In this document: in pieces, positions 13,401 through 19,896 of the stretch | Numbering within the stretch: the stretch's first letter is position 1 | Layout of the letters: each line of letters opens with the position of its first letter | Assembly (NCBI GenBank): GCA_947184155.2 | Contig: CAMXCT020001081.1 | Span: 62,001 to 126,000, forward strand | Direction: 5' to 3' | Length of the DNA stretch: 64,000 nucleotides | Source of the DNA: Cladocopium goreaui | Taxonomy: Eukaryota; Sar; Dinophyceae; Suessiales; Symbiodiniaceae | Notes under the pieces: generated by a model | Seen by the model: only the letters and a program-made list of their open reading frames with translations | Told to the model about the DNA's origin: nothing | The model's database searches: none | Made by a program: the position numbers and the translations under genes

Positions 13401-16400
13401 CTCTGAAGTGGCGTGCTGTTTCGCCATCGATCATAGTAGCACTTGGCCTCCCTCAAAGTTGATTCCCACCACCAATCGGCCACCTGAGACACATCCTTCA
13501 TCACCGGAGTGCTAAGGTGCAACCAGTCTCCAAACTGCAATGGACTGGATGCCTCTGGAAGATCCGGAAGTTCCAATTTGGCGACAGAACTTCCCTCAGT
13601 CCATGGGCCATATGTCCGGTCCGTCCCAGCTCCGACTCCTCCACCCCCCAAACCATGCCCAGGAACGTCTTTGAAGCCTCCAGCACCACAGTCAAGAAGT
13701 TCCGTGCCCACACCATGCAAGGCCCGAGCTCGAGGATGTAGATCGCCTCCAGGACATTCTTTATGAGAATCAATGCCAAAAGTGCAAGCCCGAGCTTGAT
13801 GATGTTCAGCACCACTTCCCCCAAGCAAGTGACCTTGGCATTCTGTGTGACCAGTGCTCAAAGCGCTAGCCCGACCTTGAAGACGCGGATCACCACATCC
13901 CCCAAGCAATTGACCTTGGCAATCTTTGGGACCATTGCTCAAAGTGCAAGCCCGATCATGAAGCGCAGTTTCACCACTTCCGCCGTACACCATGCCAGAA
14001 CTGCCAGCCCGATCTTGAAGTCGCTGAACATCAATGCCAGCGCTCGCAACGGCTTGCTGAGACCCCAGAACAACCGGTGGACCAGTAGGTGGGTGAAATC
14101 CCTTGGACCAGTACTCGCTATTTTTGAAACCATTCCCTTCAGTCAAACGAGCCATGGAACCCTTCAAAGAAGCAACTTCTTGTTCTAACCAAAACGCTCT
14201 AGCTGCTCTCGGAGACATCTCTGTTGCGGGCTCCCATGCATGCTGAACTTTCAAAACTTTGGGAACTGATTCCATCCTGTCATAGCTATCCAAAAACTTC
14301 TCCATGGTGCCATCCGACATGAAAGACTTTGGAAGAGGAGGAACATTGGGTTTCTCAGGTGGTGGTTGAGGAACATGACGTGGCTCAGACCCATCAGCTT
14401 CAGGGGGCGTTCCGTCTGGAATTCTTGTTCCATTTGGAGTGAATCTAGCATCCCGCTTCCCCATCTCAGCTTTCTGGGAACTTCTGGGTGTGTGAAAACC
14501 CTCACGCCGCTGCCCTCCACCATCCGTCACACCAGGTGGAATCCCTGCACATGCAGATGCTCCCCCGACTTCTGACCACGAAGAATTGGACCCAGTTCCA
14601 GCTTGAGTCAACAAAGCCCTCATCCTATCCAACTCTTCCATCAACTGTGAGTTTTGGGTTCGAAGATGATTGACTAACTCAACCTCCAAAGCCCTTTGAA
14701 GACCAACATCTTGAGGATCAGCTACCCCTGAAGCACCTTGTGCAGTTGCCCCCATAGTAGCATCACCCTCATCCGGCATTCTACCCTGCGTCCTTTTTGG
14801 AACAACTCCTTCCCCTCCATGAACATCCATCTTGCTGGGTGGGGTTTCATAGACACTCTCATGCTTCCCAGATGCTTGTCCTCCACGGCCTTTTCCAGTG
14901 CCGACACCAGCACCTTGTCCACCATGAAGCGGCGCCACATCCGACGCTGGCGACTGTTCGGGCAGTCCCCACGGTCTGGAAGCCCTAAGAGCTATCTCCC
15001 TTTGATTCCTTTCGGAGTAAAAAGGGTTCCCCAACCACCATCGAATTTCGGGGGTTCCGAAGCTGCTTTCTCCATGGCTTAGCGCAGAGCAGCACCTCTT
15101 GGGCTCATAACCCTCAAAGTCGTGGGTGCCCCTTTTCCCACTCTCGATACAAAATGCCTTTGGAAATGTCTTACGTGAACAGGTATATATATATATTATA
15201 CGTATAATATATTATATAATATTAATATTATATATATATATATATATTATATATATCAGATTCGCTATGATTCACTTGCAGATGTTGTTCAAGAAGGTGT
15301 CAATGTATTGCCAGACTTTCAGATGTAAAGCTCCAGGTTCTCGATCGCACCTCATCCTGATTATTCGAGTCGTTGGCGTCAACAAAGAGACGGAGCAGAA
15401 GTTGAGCGGAAAGAACACCCGGCGGAGTTGACCTTCTGCAGATTCTGCGGAGGAGCATGGGCAACTTTGGGCTCTTTGTGATTGCTGGCGCTTAAAAAAA
15501 ACATTGTTTGCATGTGTTTGCTGGGGTTCCAGAATTCCATGGAATTCCAATCCTCAAAAAAAGGTGTATCTGAAAATCAGGTATAATCTCCAGCTAGTTA
15601 TATTTAACTAAGGGAAAATGATGATGCACCAGCATATGGAATGGCGTTTCCCATCGTTTCCCCCCGCATTGACATACCCATCATACCCAAAGATCCTGAC
15701 AGGATCCTGTTGTGCGACTTGGCCGGATCAGAACGACTCAAGAAGTCAGACGTGCGGCGCCCGGTGTATCTCACAACCTGTCGGTTCTATCTGGAGGTTT
15801 GCTAAGAGAACTTCTTGCGGAAAGCAATAGGACTGAATGAATGCTTTCAACCAAGAGAAATTCTAGAGATAATTCCTATTGCCTTGTTGAAAACAATTGT
15901 TTCTAAAGATCTTCACAAAACTATTTGGAATTGATTCTGATGCTTTCTGATGTGACTTCCATACGGAGTGTTGCTCATGCCGGTCGGCCACAAAGGTCTC
16001 TGGGGAAGCACAAAAGGAAGCCATTGAAATCAACAAGTTGCGGCCTCATCCAGCAGATTCCGGAGATGTTTGAATGGTTTTGATGTGGACTGCAGACACA
16101 AAAAGGCAGAGATGTCATTGAAACAGTTGGCGTTCACTCTATAGCTTGGATTTCTGTGAGTCTTAGGTCCTTGACTGCCTTGGGCGATGCCACTTGACGC
16201 AGAAACATGAATCTATCATGGTGTGTGAGAAGAGGGTGGGTACTAAGTATCAACATGTATCGACAGTGTTTAGCTTCGCGAGTTGTTTGTTTCTGGCATT
16301 TGGATCAGGTGATGGAGGCATTGGTGAAAGGCGCTGAAAGGGACGACCCTGAAAGAAGCACAGAATTCGGAGGGTATTTTGTGGGTAAAACTACACATAC

Positions 16401-17351
16401 ATAATTCTGAATATAGGGTATCATAAGGGAAGAAAAGTCATTACATTCTGAGTCCGGTGTAATTTCTTTCTGCATTTCTGCATGGCACTGTGGAAGTGAC
16501 TAATTTCGTGCTGACTGCTCCAGCTTCGGCACAGGCAATCCACATGTGCCTTACAAAAACCACAAGTTGACGCAGGTGATGTGTGATTCTCAGTTCAACT
16601 CTCGCAACTTCATCAGTAGTTCTTTCAAACTTCTTTTAATCTTTCAGTATAGTGATTTTAACCATTATTAACCACGAATTAACCGCTAATTAACCATTAT
16701 TAACCATCATATACCATATTAACCACTAATTAACAAGTAGTATTAACCATGTTTTCAGTAATTCACCATTATTTTTGAGTTATTTTTCATGGCCAGATCA
16801 AACCACATCGTCCGACCAGGTCCGATGCCTTGGGCGGAACGTCCAAGACGCTGATGTTTGTGAACTGCTCACCTGCCAGCTCCAACTTTGAGGAAGTCAG
16901 GGCTAAGTCCTGGATGTTTTTTTTTCATATGTAGATCATATATAGATCATGATATAGATCATGATATAGATCATGATATAGATCATGATATAGTATGATA
17001 TAGTATAATGATGTATAATGATGTATAATGGGATTTGAGTCCGTTCTAGTCTATGTCGTTCTCCCAGGTGGATGGGATTGTAAGTGGGCGAAATGCTTGA
17101 AATGATGCTTTGACTTATGGCTGTTCGTGGTTCACTAACCTCATTTTTATGCTTTGTGACAGGTTGTCCAGCTTCCACCGACGTGTCCAGGAAACACTTA
17201 TGACGTTGAAGTTTGCTTCTCGTGCACGACCCTTAGACCTGGCTTGGCTCGCATGGTGTGGTGATGCGGGACGAAAACAATCGTACCAAGGCAAAGACCA
17301 TCACGAACGATGTGAAGCGCAAGATGATCGCCAAAGCGCCAGCAGCTTAGA
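1435..17351 (+). CDS. Kinesin-14-like motor protein, many exons, 5' end uncertain
   Basis: This is a microtubule motor ATPase with the motor at the C-terminus, as in kinesin-14. Exons I could phase or place: 1435-1619, 1827-1919 (neck LKGSIRVFCRVRP), 2204-2255, 2643-2691, 2907-2971, 3176-3232, 3403-3440 (P-loop AYGQTGAGK), 3528-3544 (TFTMYG), 3806-3854 (PRTIDEL), 4125-4170, 4252-~4290, 5136-~5192, 5620-5673, 5926-5959, 6186-6209 (TKMNSES), 15337-15412 (SRSH, switch I), 15703-15751 (DLAGSER, switch II), 15996-16036, 16167-16188, 16309-16330, 16535-16580 (VPYKNHKLT), 16820-16895 and 17191-17351. Together they give the canonical motor order. The last exon needs a one-base frame change near 17230-17260 to reach a basic tail (KRKMIAKAPAA, stop at 17349), which I could not resolve. 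The joins 2255/2643 and 4290/5136 are also tentative. A retrotransposon occupies the intron 6210-15336. Confidence 0.93.
3403..3544 (+). CDS. Kinesin P-loop exon (38 nt) and 17-nt microexon
   Basis: These are two adjacent tiny exons of the kinesin gene. Exon 3403-3440 encodes VTMFAYGQTGAG plus two bases of the P-loop lysine codon and is followed by a GC donor (gcaggg). Exon 3528-3544 is only 17 nt. It completes that lysine and encodes TFTMY plus one base, and is again followed by a GC donor (gccatc). Joining it to exon 3806-3854 restores TMYGG-PGDMKGTAPRTIDEL with no gap. The conserved ATP-binding GQTGAGKT therefore spans an intron, and the match to the kinesin family decides both splice sites. 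Confidence 0.9.
5227..5314. repeat. Inverted repeat in a kinesin intron
   Basis: Arms of about 20 bases at 5227-5247 and 5295-5314 are nearly perfect reverse complements (core TAACATAGCTATGGAA), separated by about 47 bases. They lie in the intron between the exons at 5136 and 5620. The core CATAGCTATG is itself palindromic. A related ATAGCTATGTTA string occurs in another intron near 2120. This could be a small foldback element or intron-spread repeat. No coding capacity is seen. Confidence 0.6.
6299..6369 (-). repeat. 3' terminal direct repeat (LTR, 71 bp)
   Basis: This copy is identical to 15113-15183. On the minus strand it is immediately preceded by a purine run (complement of 6370-6379). 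The outer flank is TATATATA at 6291-6298, matching the TATATA beyond the other end. Confidence 0.9.
6370..6379 (-). promoter_or_regulatory. Polypurine tract, plus-strand DNA primer site
   Basis: Read on the minus strand this is AAAGGGGGAG, directly adjoining the 3' terminal repeat. An uninterrupted purine run at this place is the standard plus-strand primer of LTR elements. It confirms the element's orientation and boundary. Confidence 0.8.
6416..11236 (-). CDS. Retrotransposon pol: integrase, reverse transcriptase, RNase H and C-terminal extension
   Basis: The frame has 1,606 codons, starts at ATG 11236 and is in the same phase as the gag frame. Residues 1 to about 80 continue the methyltransferase-like segment (MEQPEDPKRY...KPTCLATN). 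An HHCC integrase finger lies near residue 160, with catalytic Asp, Asp and Glu in SVDLSG, LHSDRAREF and NGRCEAELG. Reverse transcriptase shows SDIRVAFLNAP and the catalytic SVYVDDILVSG near residue 918. Copia RNase H shows SDISYAA, TAEAEL and YGDNAAAI. After RNase H comes an unusual extension of about 300 residues. It has two hydrophobic stretches (about 1,300-1,350), then Ser/Thr-rich tandem repeats (TTSQRMTAQSGL). All catalytic residues I can identify are present, so pol looks intact. Confidence 0.95.
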   Translation of the reverse strand: MEQPEDPKRYRSEEDVRQHEYFSVFRTAEWKALAEKYNLVQYHFDQHPLGHPKRKPTCLATNVQEVRHLDGVRGAPSNEADAGAQFRAMTVEQRCEVSRTWSQWALGLKNAISLAVSQRVQWLDRHPDQPQQPAVRTLGAAALESWKTHYLHDHMPSRRDCQQCVRAQARARPHRRVQHPEAFTLSVDLSGKFTPGINQEQKQCKYLLVGVYTFPITRDGVPLASPDGVEPQDQPLPGLDEFSVDDEAEDEPDLLQEKEDGNVEVEGQSENEDQKAEKTAHGCLLAWQKLVEESMNVTVKNITFVETIESRHSQHVLPAVAKIYSRLRQLGLPVMRLHSDRAREFLAAPLRRWAQHRDIVLTKTAGDDYKANGRCEAELGVTKRAIRTVISAGKFNINLWPLVARHVGERRLRAQLRGCGYPVGDLLKFGTQAYALRKWWQDNHEEWADTRQPVLVLGPDACSTLTSTNYFVQSIDTGKYFFTADVITPDFEATEAAVLGQNAEQPAHDGAAPRPIGADNAIYLPERDEASRPAGMDLQPARRLRGKTKPAMLHRLMRAPIEGEDDPFEHLGRVNAPSWERDSDDSWTLETIPSPDSSLDGSGGGEEEEAPNSQCGGSCLTASQEYESFLQKVQHNLHMLVMDEMAHIDGTADEQAWCMPVLKEMLVQKAEVEEELIMINRGKKEVLAGENEFLVTRTVSNKEVWENIKSWEPSVRAEYEQLVNQKQTVTQMTKSQLRQLAQEKQLPIELLPAKMVHTRKANTGAYRSRAVVCGNYQEVGTGDRYAGGADGCQVRALIRTAALRGWCLAGSDIRVAFLNAPKRDTTKITAMEVPTIFKHLGLADAEDVWIIEKALYGLVSSPRDWGIHRDEVLPTLRWHRKIGDVVLEGRFVHSKDENLWRLVEVNKETGTENWAGLMSVYVDDILVSGEPQTVKLAMEAIQTTWALSEVEWASDKPLRYCGFEISMGAAGDGFYVSQGMYEQELMTRWDIKESLQYPAFKVTEEDEHFVGEIDPIDVRTAQMMTGALLWLSTRTRPDLVFGVSAMSRLTTKNPKKAVEIGYVLLKYLHGNPGGMHYPQAIPGGDWGRRDQLKARRHQKMLEVFSDISYAAGADHKSIQGLVVYYAGVPIAWQCGVQPFVAHPTAEAELIAYCESLVVGRATEALLAVIWQQWDFEKVIYGDNAAAINLAHGVTTASWRTRHLRIRASVLKESLDESNHRIGGGWKLLHLKGTELVADGCTKPLQGQAFTQFVDDLGLRRTRRDNRSVPEDRPTAGGEHHGAAMRALMVGGMLLSAAEAYEEEPEADGDFTWVWVTGAVLMAMGAIYAGQLLHSASKFCLRRLRLAEGGEGLRLDAMVSEAESSGEEAALMTSDDEDGEPSTSKRRGKGVSTSRKSVRQSGSSSAVRTTSMSLTSRSGLGHQDGSGSSSSLRRRTQSGSGSAARTTSQRMTAQSGLDGAMSTTSQRMTAQSGLQGAMSTTTQSLTSQSGLSDGEVSKRSHEAGRGSLPLPLTGRSGFCSASGRASSLDPMPRSGLQLAAAGEPAEMSACAADDGSVGRAVEERRPHGLQISNPWNLFQHSHKNKGLTSTQLSKMYKDGKSPGAKMP
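6764..7030 (-). repeat. 51-bp tandem repeats in the pol C-terminal tail
   Basis: Copies spaced 51 bases apart (for example CCCGACTGTGCCGTCATTC at about 6823 and 6874) encode a 17-residue unit (TTSQRMTAQSGLDGAMS). More diverged copies continue to about 7030, each centred on SGL. Confidence 0.75.
11261..15034 (-). CDS. Retrotransposon gag-protease frame, with start of methyltransferase-like segment
   Basis: The frame is about 1,257 codons long. The N-terminal half is Gly/Pro-rich, with imperfect repeats of about 24-34 residues. Residues around 500-740 resemble copia gag (UBN2-like helical region; tentative). A perfect CX8CX5CX3H zinc finger lies near residue 758, followed by a CX2CX4HX4C knuckle (CFICGSKEHRKNDC). 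The aspartic protease motif DSGATH is near residue 940. The C-terminal part has HLFSGPD and GGPPCRT, resembling motifs I and IV of cytosine-C5 methyltransferases. The frame ends at TAG (11261-11263), and the pol frame continues in the same phase. The frame begins with TTG. The first in-frame ATG is near 14830, while an out-of-frame ATG at 15075 opens a 27-codon gag-like start, so the true start or a frameshift is unresolved. Confidence 0.9.
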   Translation of the reverse strand: MGNPFYSERNQREIALRASRPWGLPEQSPASDVAPLHGGQGAGVGTGKGRGGQASGKHESVYETPPSKMDVHGGEGVVPKRTQGRMPDEGDATMGATAQGASGVADPQDVGLQRALEVELVNHLRTQNSQLMEELDRMRALLTQAGTGSNSSWSEVGGASACAGIPPGVTDGGGQRREGFHTPRSSQKAEMGKRDARFTPNGTRIPDGTPPEADGSEPRHVPQPPPEKPNVPPLPKSFMSDGTMEKFLDSYDRMESVPKVLKVQHAWEPATEMSPRAARAFWLEQEVASLKGSMARLTEGNGFKNSEYWSKGFHPPTGPPVVLGSQQAVASAGIDVQRLQDRAGSSGMVYGGSGETALHDRACTLSNGPKDCQGQLLGGCGDPRLQGRASALSTGHTECQGHLLGGSGAEHHQARACTFGIDSHKECPGGDLHPRARALHGVGTELLDCGAGGFKDVPGHGLGGGGVGAGTDRTYGPWTEGSSVAKLELPDLPEASSPLQFGDWLHLSTPVMKDVSQVADWWWESTLREAKCYYDRWRNSTPLQRIQICPRLPEDLSERRFQRTEQRGVQMLLKAIPAAEQQELVTDRALSSTAILYKLMVRFQPGGAGEKQILLKQLTSMPKMSTIQEVAAAIRSWRRHFGRAEEVQAVLPDGILLLQALDDPLQKIAAMDQQAAFRLSQSRMQLQLDQQPTQRNLWAFSQCLLAEAETIALLQTSSTSTSSTTPLKLKQLDGDVKSPARPGLGDAKPKSSPTVDKPCRYFMSDKGCKAGKSCKWQHDWDSLNDKSERCFICGSKEHRKNDCKLKPAMGKKPGEPGAGSGGGRGFGGSPASSSTSTATGGKAGAAAVKMAKTPTDDAAMTTSTATEAGATIAPPEVTSSTTNEKDGGRGGVNDGGNKGEKTAELLHEATQLLKSLRVQPKINVMQLAGLEQAENDWVLIDSGATHALRPAHDLHEWTNAERTVVQLANGETEALRLKRGTKVLLGHPTQTTSRIVPMGGLTALDFTLQWSGDQCQLRDDEGREFEVRVVQGCPMVSLADGQRILEWLEWYQVHQQRKLAMVRSLLADDTQVDRQRLDLELALTYKLRQLFPHLPDEVMMRIAPHLEMVKTENFESNLPWNRHKRRRLRQAKHVILHLFSGPDHNYWDQRCANANTEVLCIDTTCSTPANLHDRNVFGYLLTLCASGRVRAILGGPPCRTVTALRYQNDGGPGVLRTEEHPYGLPTLSPADAELVIADSVLMFRFWSLLMVAEEMRE
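13700..14060 (-). repeat. Imperfect coding repeats in the gag N-terminal half
   Basis: The string GCCCGA(C/G/T)C recurs at about 13723, 13788, 13870, 13950 and 14009, each within a similar context. The protein has units such as LQGRASALSTGHTECQGH followed by LLGGSG. Unit length varies (about 20-27 residues). This is low-complexity, linker-like sequence. Confidence 0.6.
15077..15139 (-). promoter_or_regulatory. Primer-binding region resembling tRNA-Met (inner half)
   Basis: The + strand next to the 5' repeat reads CTTAGCGCAG, then GGGCTCATAACCC. These look like a tRNA D-arm and a Met (CAT) anticodon arm with the CTCATAA loop of elongator tRNA-Met. The retroelement RNA, which is the complement, would pair with that inner part of the tRNA. 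Drosophila copia is primed by a cleaved half of initiator tRNA-Met in the same manner. The adjoining repeat continues with AAAGTC-GTGGG...CCCAC, reminiscent of a variable region and T-arm with an enlarged loop. Mismatches in the stems argue against a working tRNA gene. Confidence 0.55.
15113..15183 (-). repeat. 5' terminal direct repeat (LTR, 71 bp)
   Basis: This copy is identical over all 71 bases to the copy at 6299-6369. On the minus strand it runs from CCTGTTCACG to GACTTTGAG. It is followed outward by a long TA run and inward by the tRNA-Met-like primer region. It is unusually short for a copia LTR and contains no obvious TATA box. Confidence 0.9.
15184..15256. repeat. TA-rich microsatellite beside the retrotransposon
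   Basis: An almost pure A/T tract of TA steps begins immediately outside the 15113-15183 repeat. The matching TA run at 6282-6298 on the other side shows that the element inserted into a TA-rich intron sequence. Confidence 0.85.
15337..15751 (+). CDS. Kinesin switch I/switch II exons with a GA donor
   Basis: Exon 15337-15412 starts after ctccag and completes the SSRSH switch I motif together with the exon ending at 6209. It then reads HLILIIRVVGVNKETEQKLS. Exon 15703-15751 reads ILLCDLAGSERLKKSD, the switch II region. The phases join as GK-ILLCDLAG only if the first exon ends at 15412 and the intron starts with GA (gaacac). This is a noncanonical donor of the kind reported in dinoflagellates. 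The first exon lies just downstream of the retrotransposon. Confidence 0.9.
16641..16760. repeat. TTAACCA-type short repeats in a kinesin intron
   Basis: Degenerate repeats of attaaccatt/aattaaccac fill much of the intron between the exons at 16535 and 16820. No coding is seen. Confidence 0.7.
16925..17032. repeat. ATAGATCATGATAT palindromic tandem repeat
   Basis: About five copies of a 14-bp unit containing the palindrome ATCATGAT are followed by shorter aatgatgtat units. It lies inside the last large kinesin intron and could fold into cruciforms. Confidence 0.8.
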
Positions 17352-18908
17352 GGCTTCATCACTAGGCAGTTGCTTTTCCGCCAGACATATTTTTTGGAAG
17401 TTTGCTCTACACCTTTTTCTTTCCGGAAGTCTACAGCTTCATGTGTGCTAACCTGAACCTGTTGACGTTGCATGGCTTGAGAGGCTTGCGAGAGAGATTA
17501 TAATTCACAAAGTGTAGAGGTTGACATAGGATGACATAGACCCACTGGGCACCCATGGTATTTTATGGTATTTTAAATTTTACGAAATTTCGCACTGAGG
17601 AAGCCTATGCCGAAGGCATGAGCGCGAAGAATGGATGGAATGTGAAGCTGCGTATTGGCCAAGGCTTGCAAGGCCCATGGCGCAGCCTGACATTCCTGGA
17701 ATTGGTGTCACTGGCGCTAGACATTTATCGAGGTTTTCGTTCAGTTGATCAGTCCAAAAAGATGAGTTCAAGTAGAGTTGGCTTGTGCACTATAACAATG
17801 CACTGCTTGCCGCATGTCAAGGTGATACTGTGACAAGTTTTGCATGCACAATTTCACAGTTTTGAGCTCTTTGAACACGTGATTACCTTGTTGTTCTTCG
17901 TCAGCATTTACGAATCAAGAGACACGCTGACGTTCAACGCACTCAGAGGTATGAAGATGGTGATGTAAGTGGAAATGCCAAAGTGTTGGGGCAACTCAAA
18001 AATTAGCACTATCAATGGCATCACTGACAACGAAGACTCTACTTGACTGGCAATAAGGGCTTGGACCCGGACCCGCTGAACCAAATTCACGCTTCACTGA
18101 ATCAATGCAGCTTAGCGAATCATCTCAGAATTTGCATGTCTCATGGATTCCCATCAAGATTGGGGACGTCATTCTATATATATTATAAATTATAATATAT
18201 ACTATCATAAACTATCTATATATACTCTATATCCGCGATCGGAAGTGGCGCTAGCGAACATCCCATGGTGTACGAGCTGAGACATGACGTGCCCAGGCAG
18301 CTGTTTAACAAGTGGACAGGTCATGGTGTTGACGACATGTTGGTGGGAATTCTTTGATTCAAAACACTTGAGACTTGAGCCATGCTTAAATGACATACAT
18401 GAGCCTAACAAATGATGTCAGATGTTCCGAATTGGTTCTGTCCTTGGGTTGTCTTTGCCCTGCCTGCATGGGACTGTGATGATAGGTGAGCGTGGCAAGT
18501 TCGTGGCTCGGTGGGGGCCCAAGCACACGGTGCGGATTAACATGCGTGTGCCTCGGGATAGGTATATATGGAAGGATAGCCAGAAACAGTGGCTATGATG
18601 ACTATGATTATTGTCGACTAGAAAGGCCAAGATCTAGGTGAGGAACTTGTTTGTGGACACGGGCTGGTTTTGATTTGACAGCGCATGAAGTCAAGAATGA
18701 AGGACAATGAGCTTGTCGCTGCGCCTCTTGTTCAAAGCGGCCATGCACAGCAACAACCCAACCATCGGGCATGCTCAACATATCTCAACATCTGAGTTGC
18801 ACAATGATGTGCCAACTTTCTCGCAATGTCGCAGCAAAATTGAAAGAGAAGCTAACATTGGAGCTTGGCGATTTGAAATAGGGCCAGCAGTTCCGTTTCA
18901 ACGGCGCC
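17352..18908. other. Intergenic stretch between kinesin and the 18.9-kb gene
   Basis: I see no convincing exon in most of this stretch. It contains an AT-rich patch at 18170-18232. At 18684 an ATG follows a gacag acceptor and opens 37 codons (MKSRMKDNELVAAPLVQSG), which might be a leader exon or an unrelated small frame. Bases 18834-18878 read LKEKLTLELGDLK in the same phase as the next gene but are cut from it by a TAG at 18879. Confidence 0.4.
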
Positions 18909-19896
18909 ATGGACCCTGCTGTTGCAAAGGCGTTGGCAACAATCAGAGCAGCAACTTGTTTGAACTTACTTGTGCAGTTGTTAGACATTTCTTGCAGTCA
19001 TTGGATTGGATATTTGTGTATTCATTGTGAATACATTATTTTCCTTTCCAGCTGTAAACAGAAAGGGATCAACTTTGTCAGCTCTTCTTCCCTTAGTCCT
19101 TGGACCTTGGATCACCGAGGGCGTGAAGTCTTCCAAGCAGCGCAACCAGGAGATCCGCAACGAGGCACCGCGTTTCTATGCGCTTCAGCGGGCAGAGAAG
19201 GCCAAGAGTGCGGTGAAAGGCGCTGCCCAGGTGGTATATTGGGGAGCCACAGGCATTTCTTTGGCCGGAGCCTGCAAAAAGGCGAGCACCGGACACCACA
19301 ATCTGAAGATCATTGGGTCGGCGGTAGGTTTGGCAGGTGATGCTGCAGGTGAACTCTCCAAGCACTGTGGAGGCAGCCCTGAGAAAAAACTGAGCGCTGG
19401 CCTTGCAAGTCTCCGGGAGAAGTTGGTTCATGAAACAGAAGGTCTGAAGAAAGCCACCGATGAGTTCTATGCCTTGCTTCCGCAAGATCTTCCCGGTGTC
19501 GAAAGAACTCCTGAAAAAGCTGCTGGCTCAGCGCTCATGCAAGGAGCGCGAGCTGCCAACAAAGCTGTTGCTGGGGGCGGCTCAACGGTGAAAGAAGCTG
19601 GAAAACGTTTGGGTCTCCTGAAAGATGTTCATTTACGTGCTGCCGGTTATGTCACCCGCTCGAACTATCGAGAAGTGCCAAAGAGCGACCGTTGCTCCTT
19701 ACGGGCCAGGCGTTTGGGCATCACCAGTTCTTCCATCGTCTTTGCTGTTGGAGGATTGGAAGTCGCCGGTGCTATCTATCAGCTGTATTCAAAGTCAGCT
19801 ACTAAGAAACAGGCGGGGATGCACCATGTTGGATCATGTGGGTTGAATTTTGATGATCCAATGCACATGGAATTTCCGGTAATTAACTCTGAATAA
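18909..19896 (+). CDS. Unrecognised protein with hydrophobic helical segments (two exons)
   Basis: The ATG at 18909 lies in a strong initiation context (gcgccATGG). Exon 1 is 18909-18957, followed by a GT donor. A 94-base intron ends at ttccag. Exon 2 is 19052-19896, ending in TAA. The phases match exactly, giving about 297 residues. The protein is rich in Ala, Gly and Lys, with hydrophobic or amphipathic stretches (ALLPLVLGPWI; a Gly/Ala segment near IIGSAVGLAGDAAGEL; SSSIVFAVGGLEVAGAIY near residue 260). I do not recognise the family. Helices bounded by charged residues recall the ApoL-like protein of the next gene, and a distant relationship is possible but unproven. Both genes are on the same strand about 0.4 kb apart. 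Confidence 0.75.

Larger units (their letters stand above)
6299..15183 (-). mobile_element. Ty1/copia-type LTR retrotransposon, apparently full length
   Basis: Identical 71-bp direct repeats form the ends (6299-6369 and 15113-15183), flanked on both outer sides by TATATA, which fits a target-site duplication in a TA-rich intron. Read on the minus strand the order is 5' repeat, tRNA-like primer site, gag with zinc fingers, DSGA protease, methyltransferase-like segment, integrase, reverse transcriptase, RNase H, membrane/Ser-rich tail, polypurine tract, 3' repeat. Integrase before RT defines the Ty1/copia order. Identical ends suggest recent insertion. Oddities are the very short terminal repeats, the absence of TG...CA at their extreme ends, the in-frame TAG between gag and pol, and no in-frame ATG at the start of the gag frame. 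Confidence 0.92.
6210..15336 (+). other. Kinesin intron enlarged by a retrotransposon
   Basis: The intron starts with a GT donor (gttggg at 6210) and ends at ctccag (15336). It separates the TKMNSES exon from the SRSH exon. It is 9,127 bases long, of which 8,885 are the element at 6299-15183. Without the element it would be about 240 bases, in line with its neighbours. The element is antisense to the host gene. Confidence 0.88.

Noticed and set aside
15073-15145. Functional tRNA-Met gene
   Set aside because: The anticodon stem has only about three pairs, the T-loop is too long, and the sequence lies across the retroelement primer site and repeat.
16641-16760. Telomere-like repeats
   Set aside because: The TTAACCA units are degenerate, short and inside an intron; they are not a telomeric TTTAGGG array.
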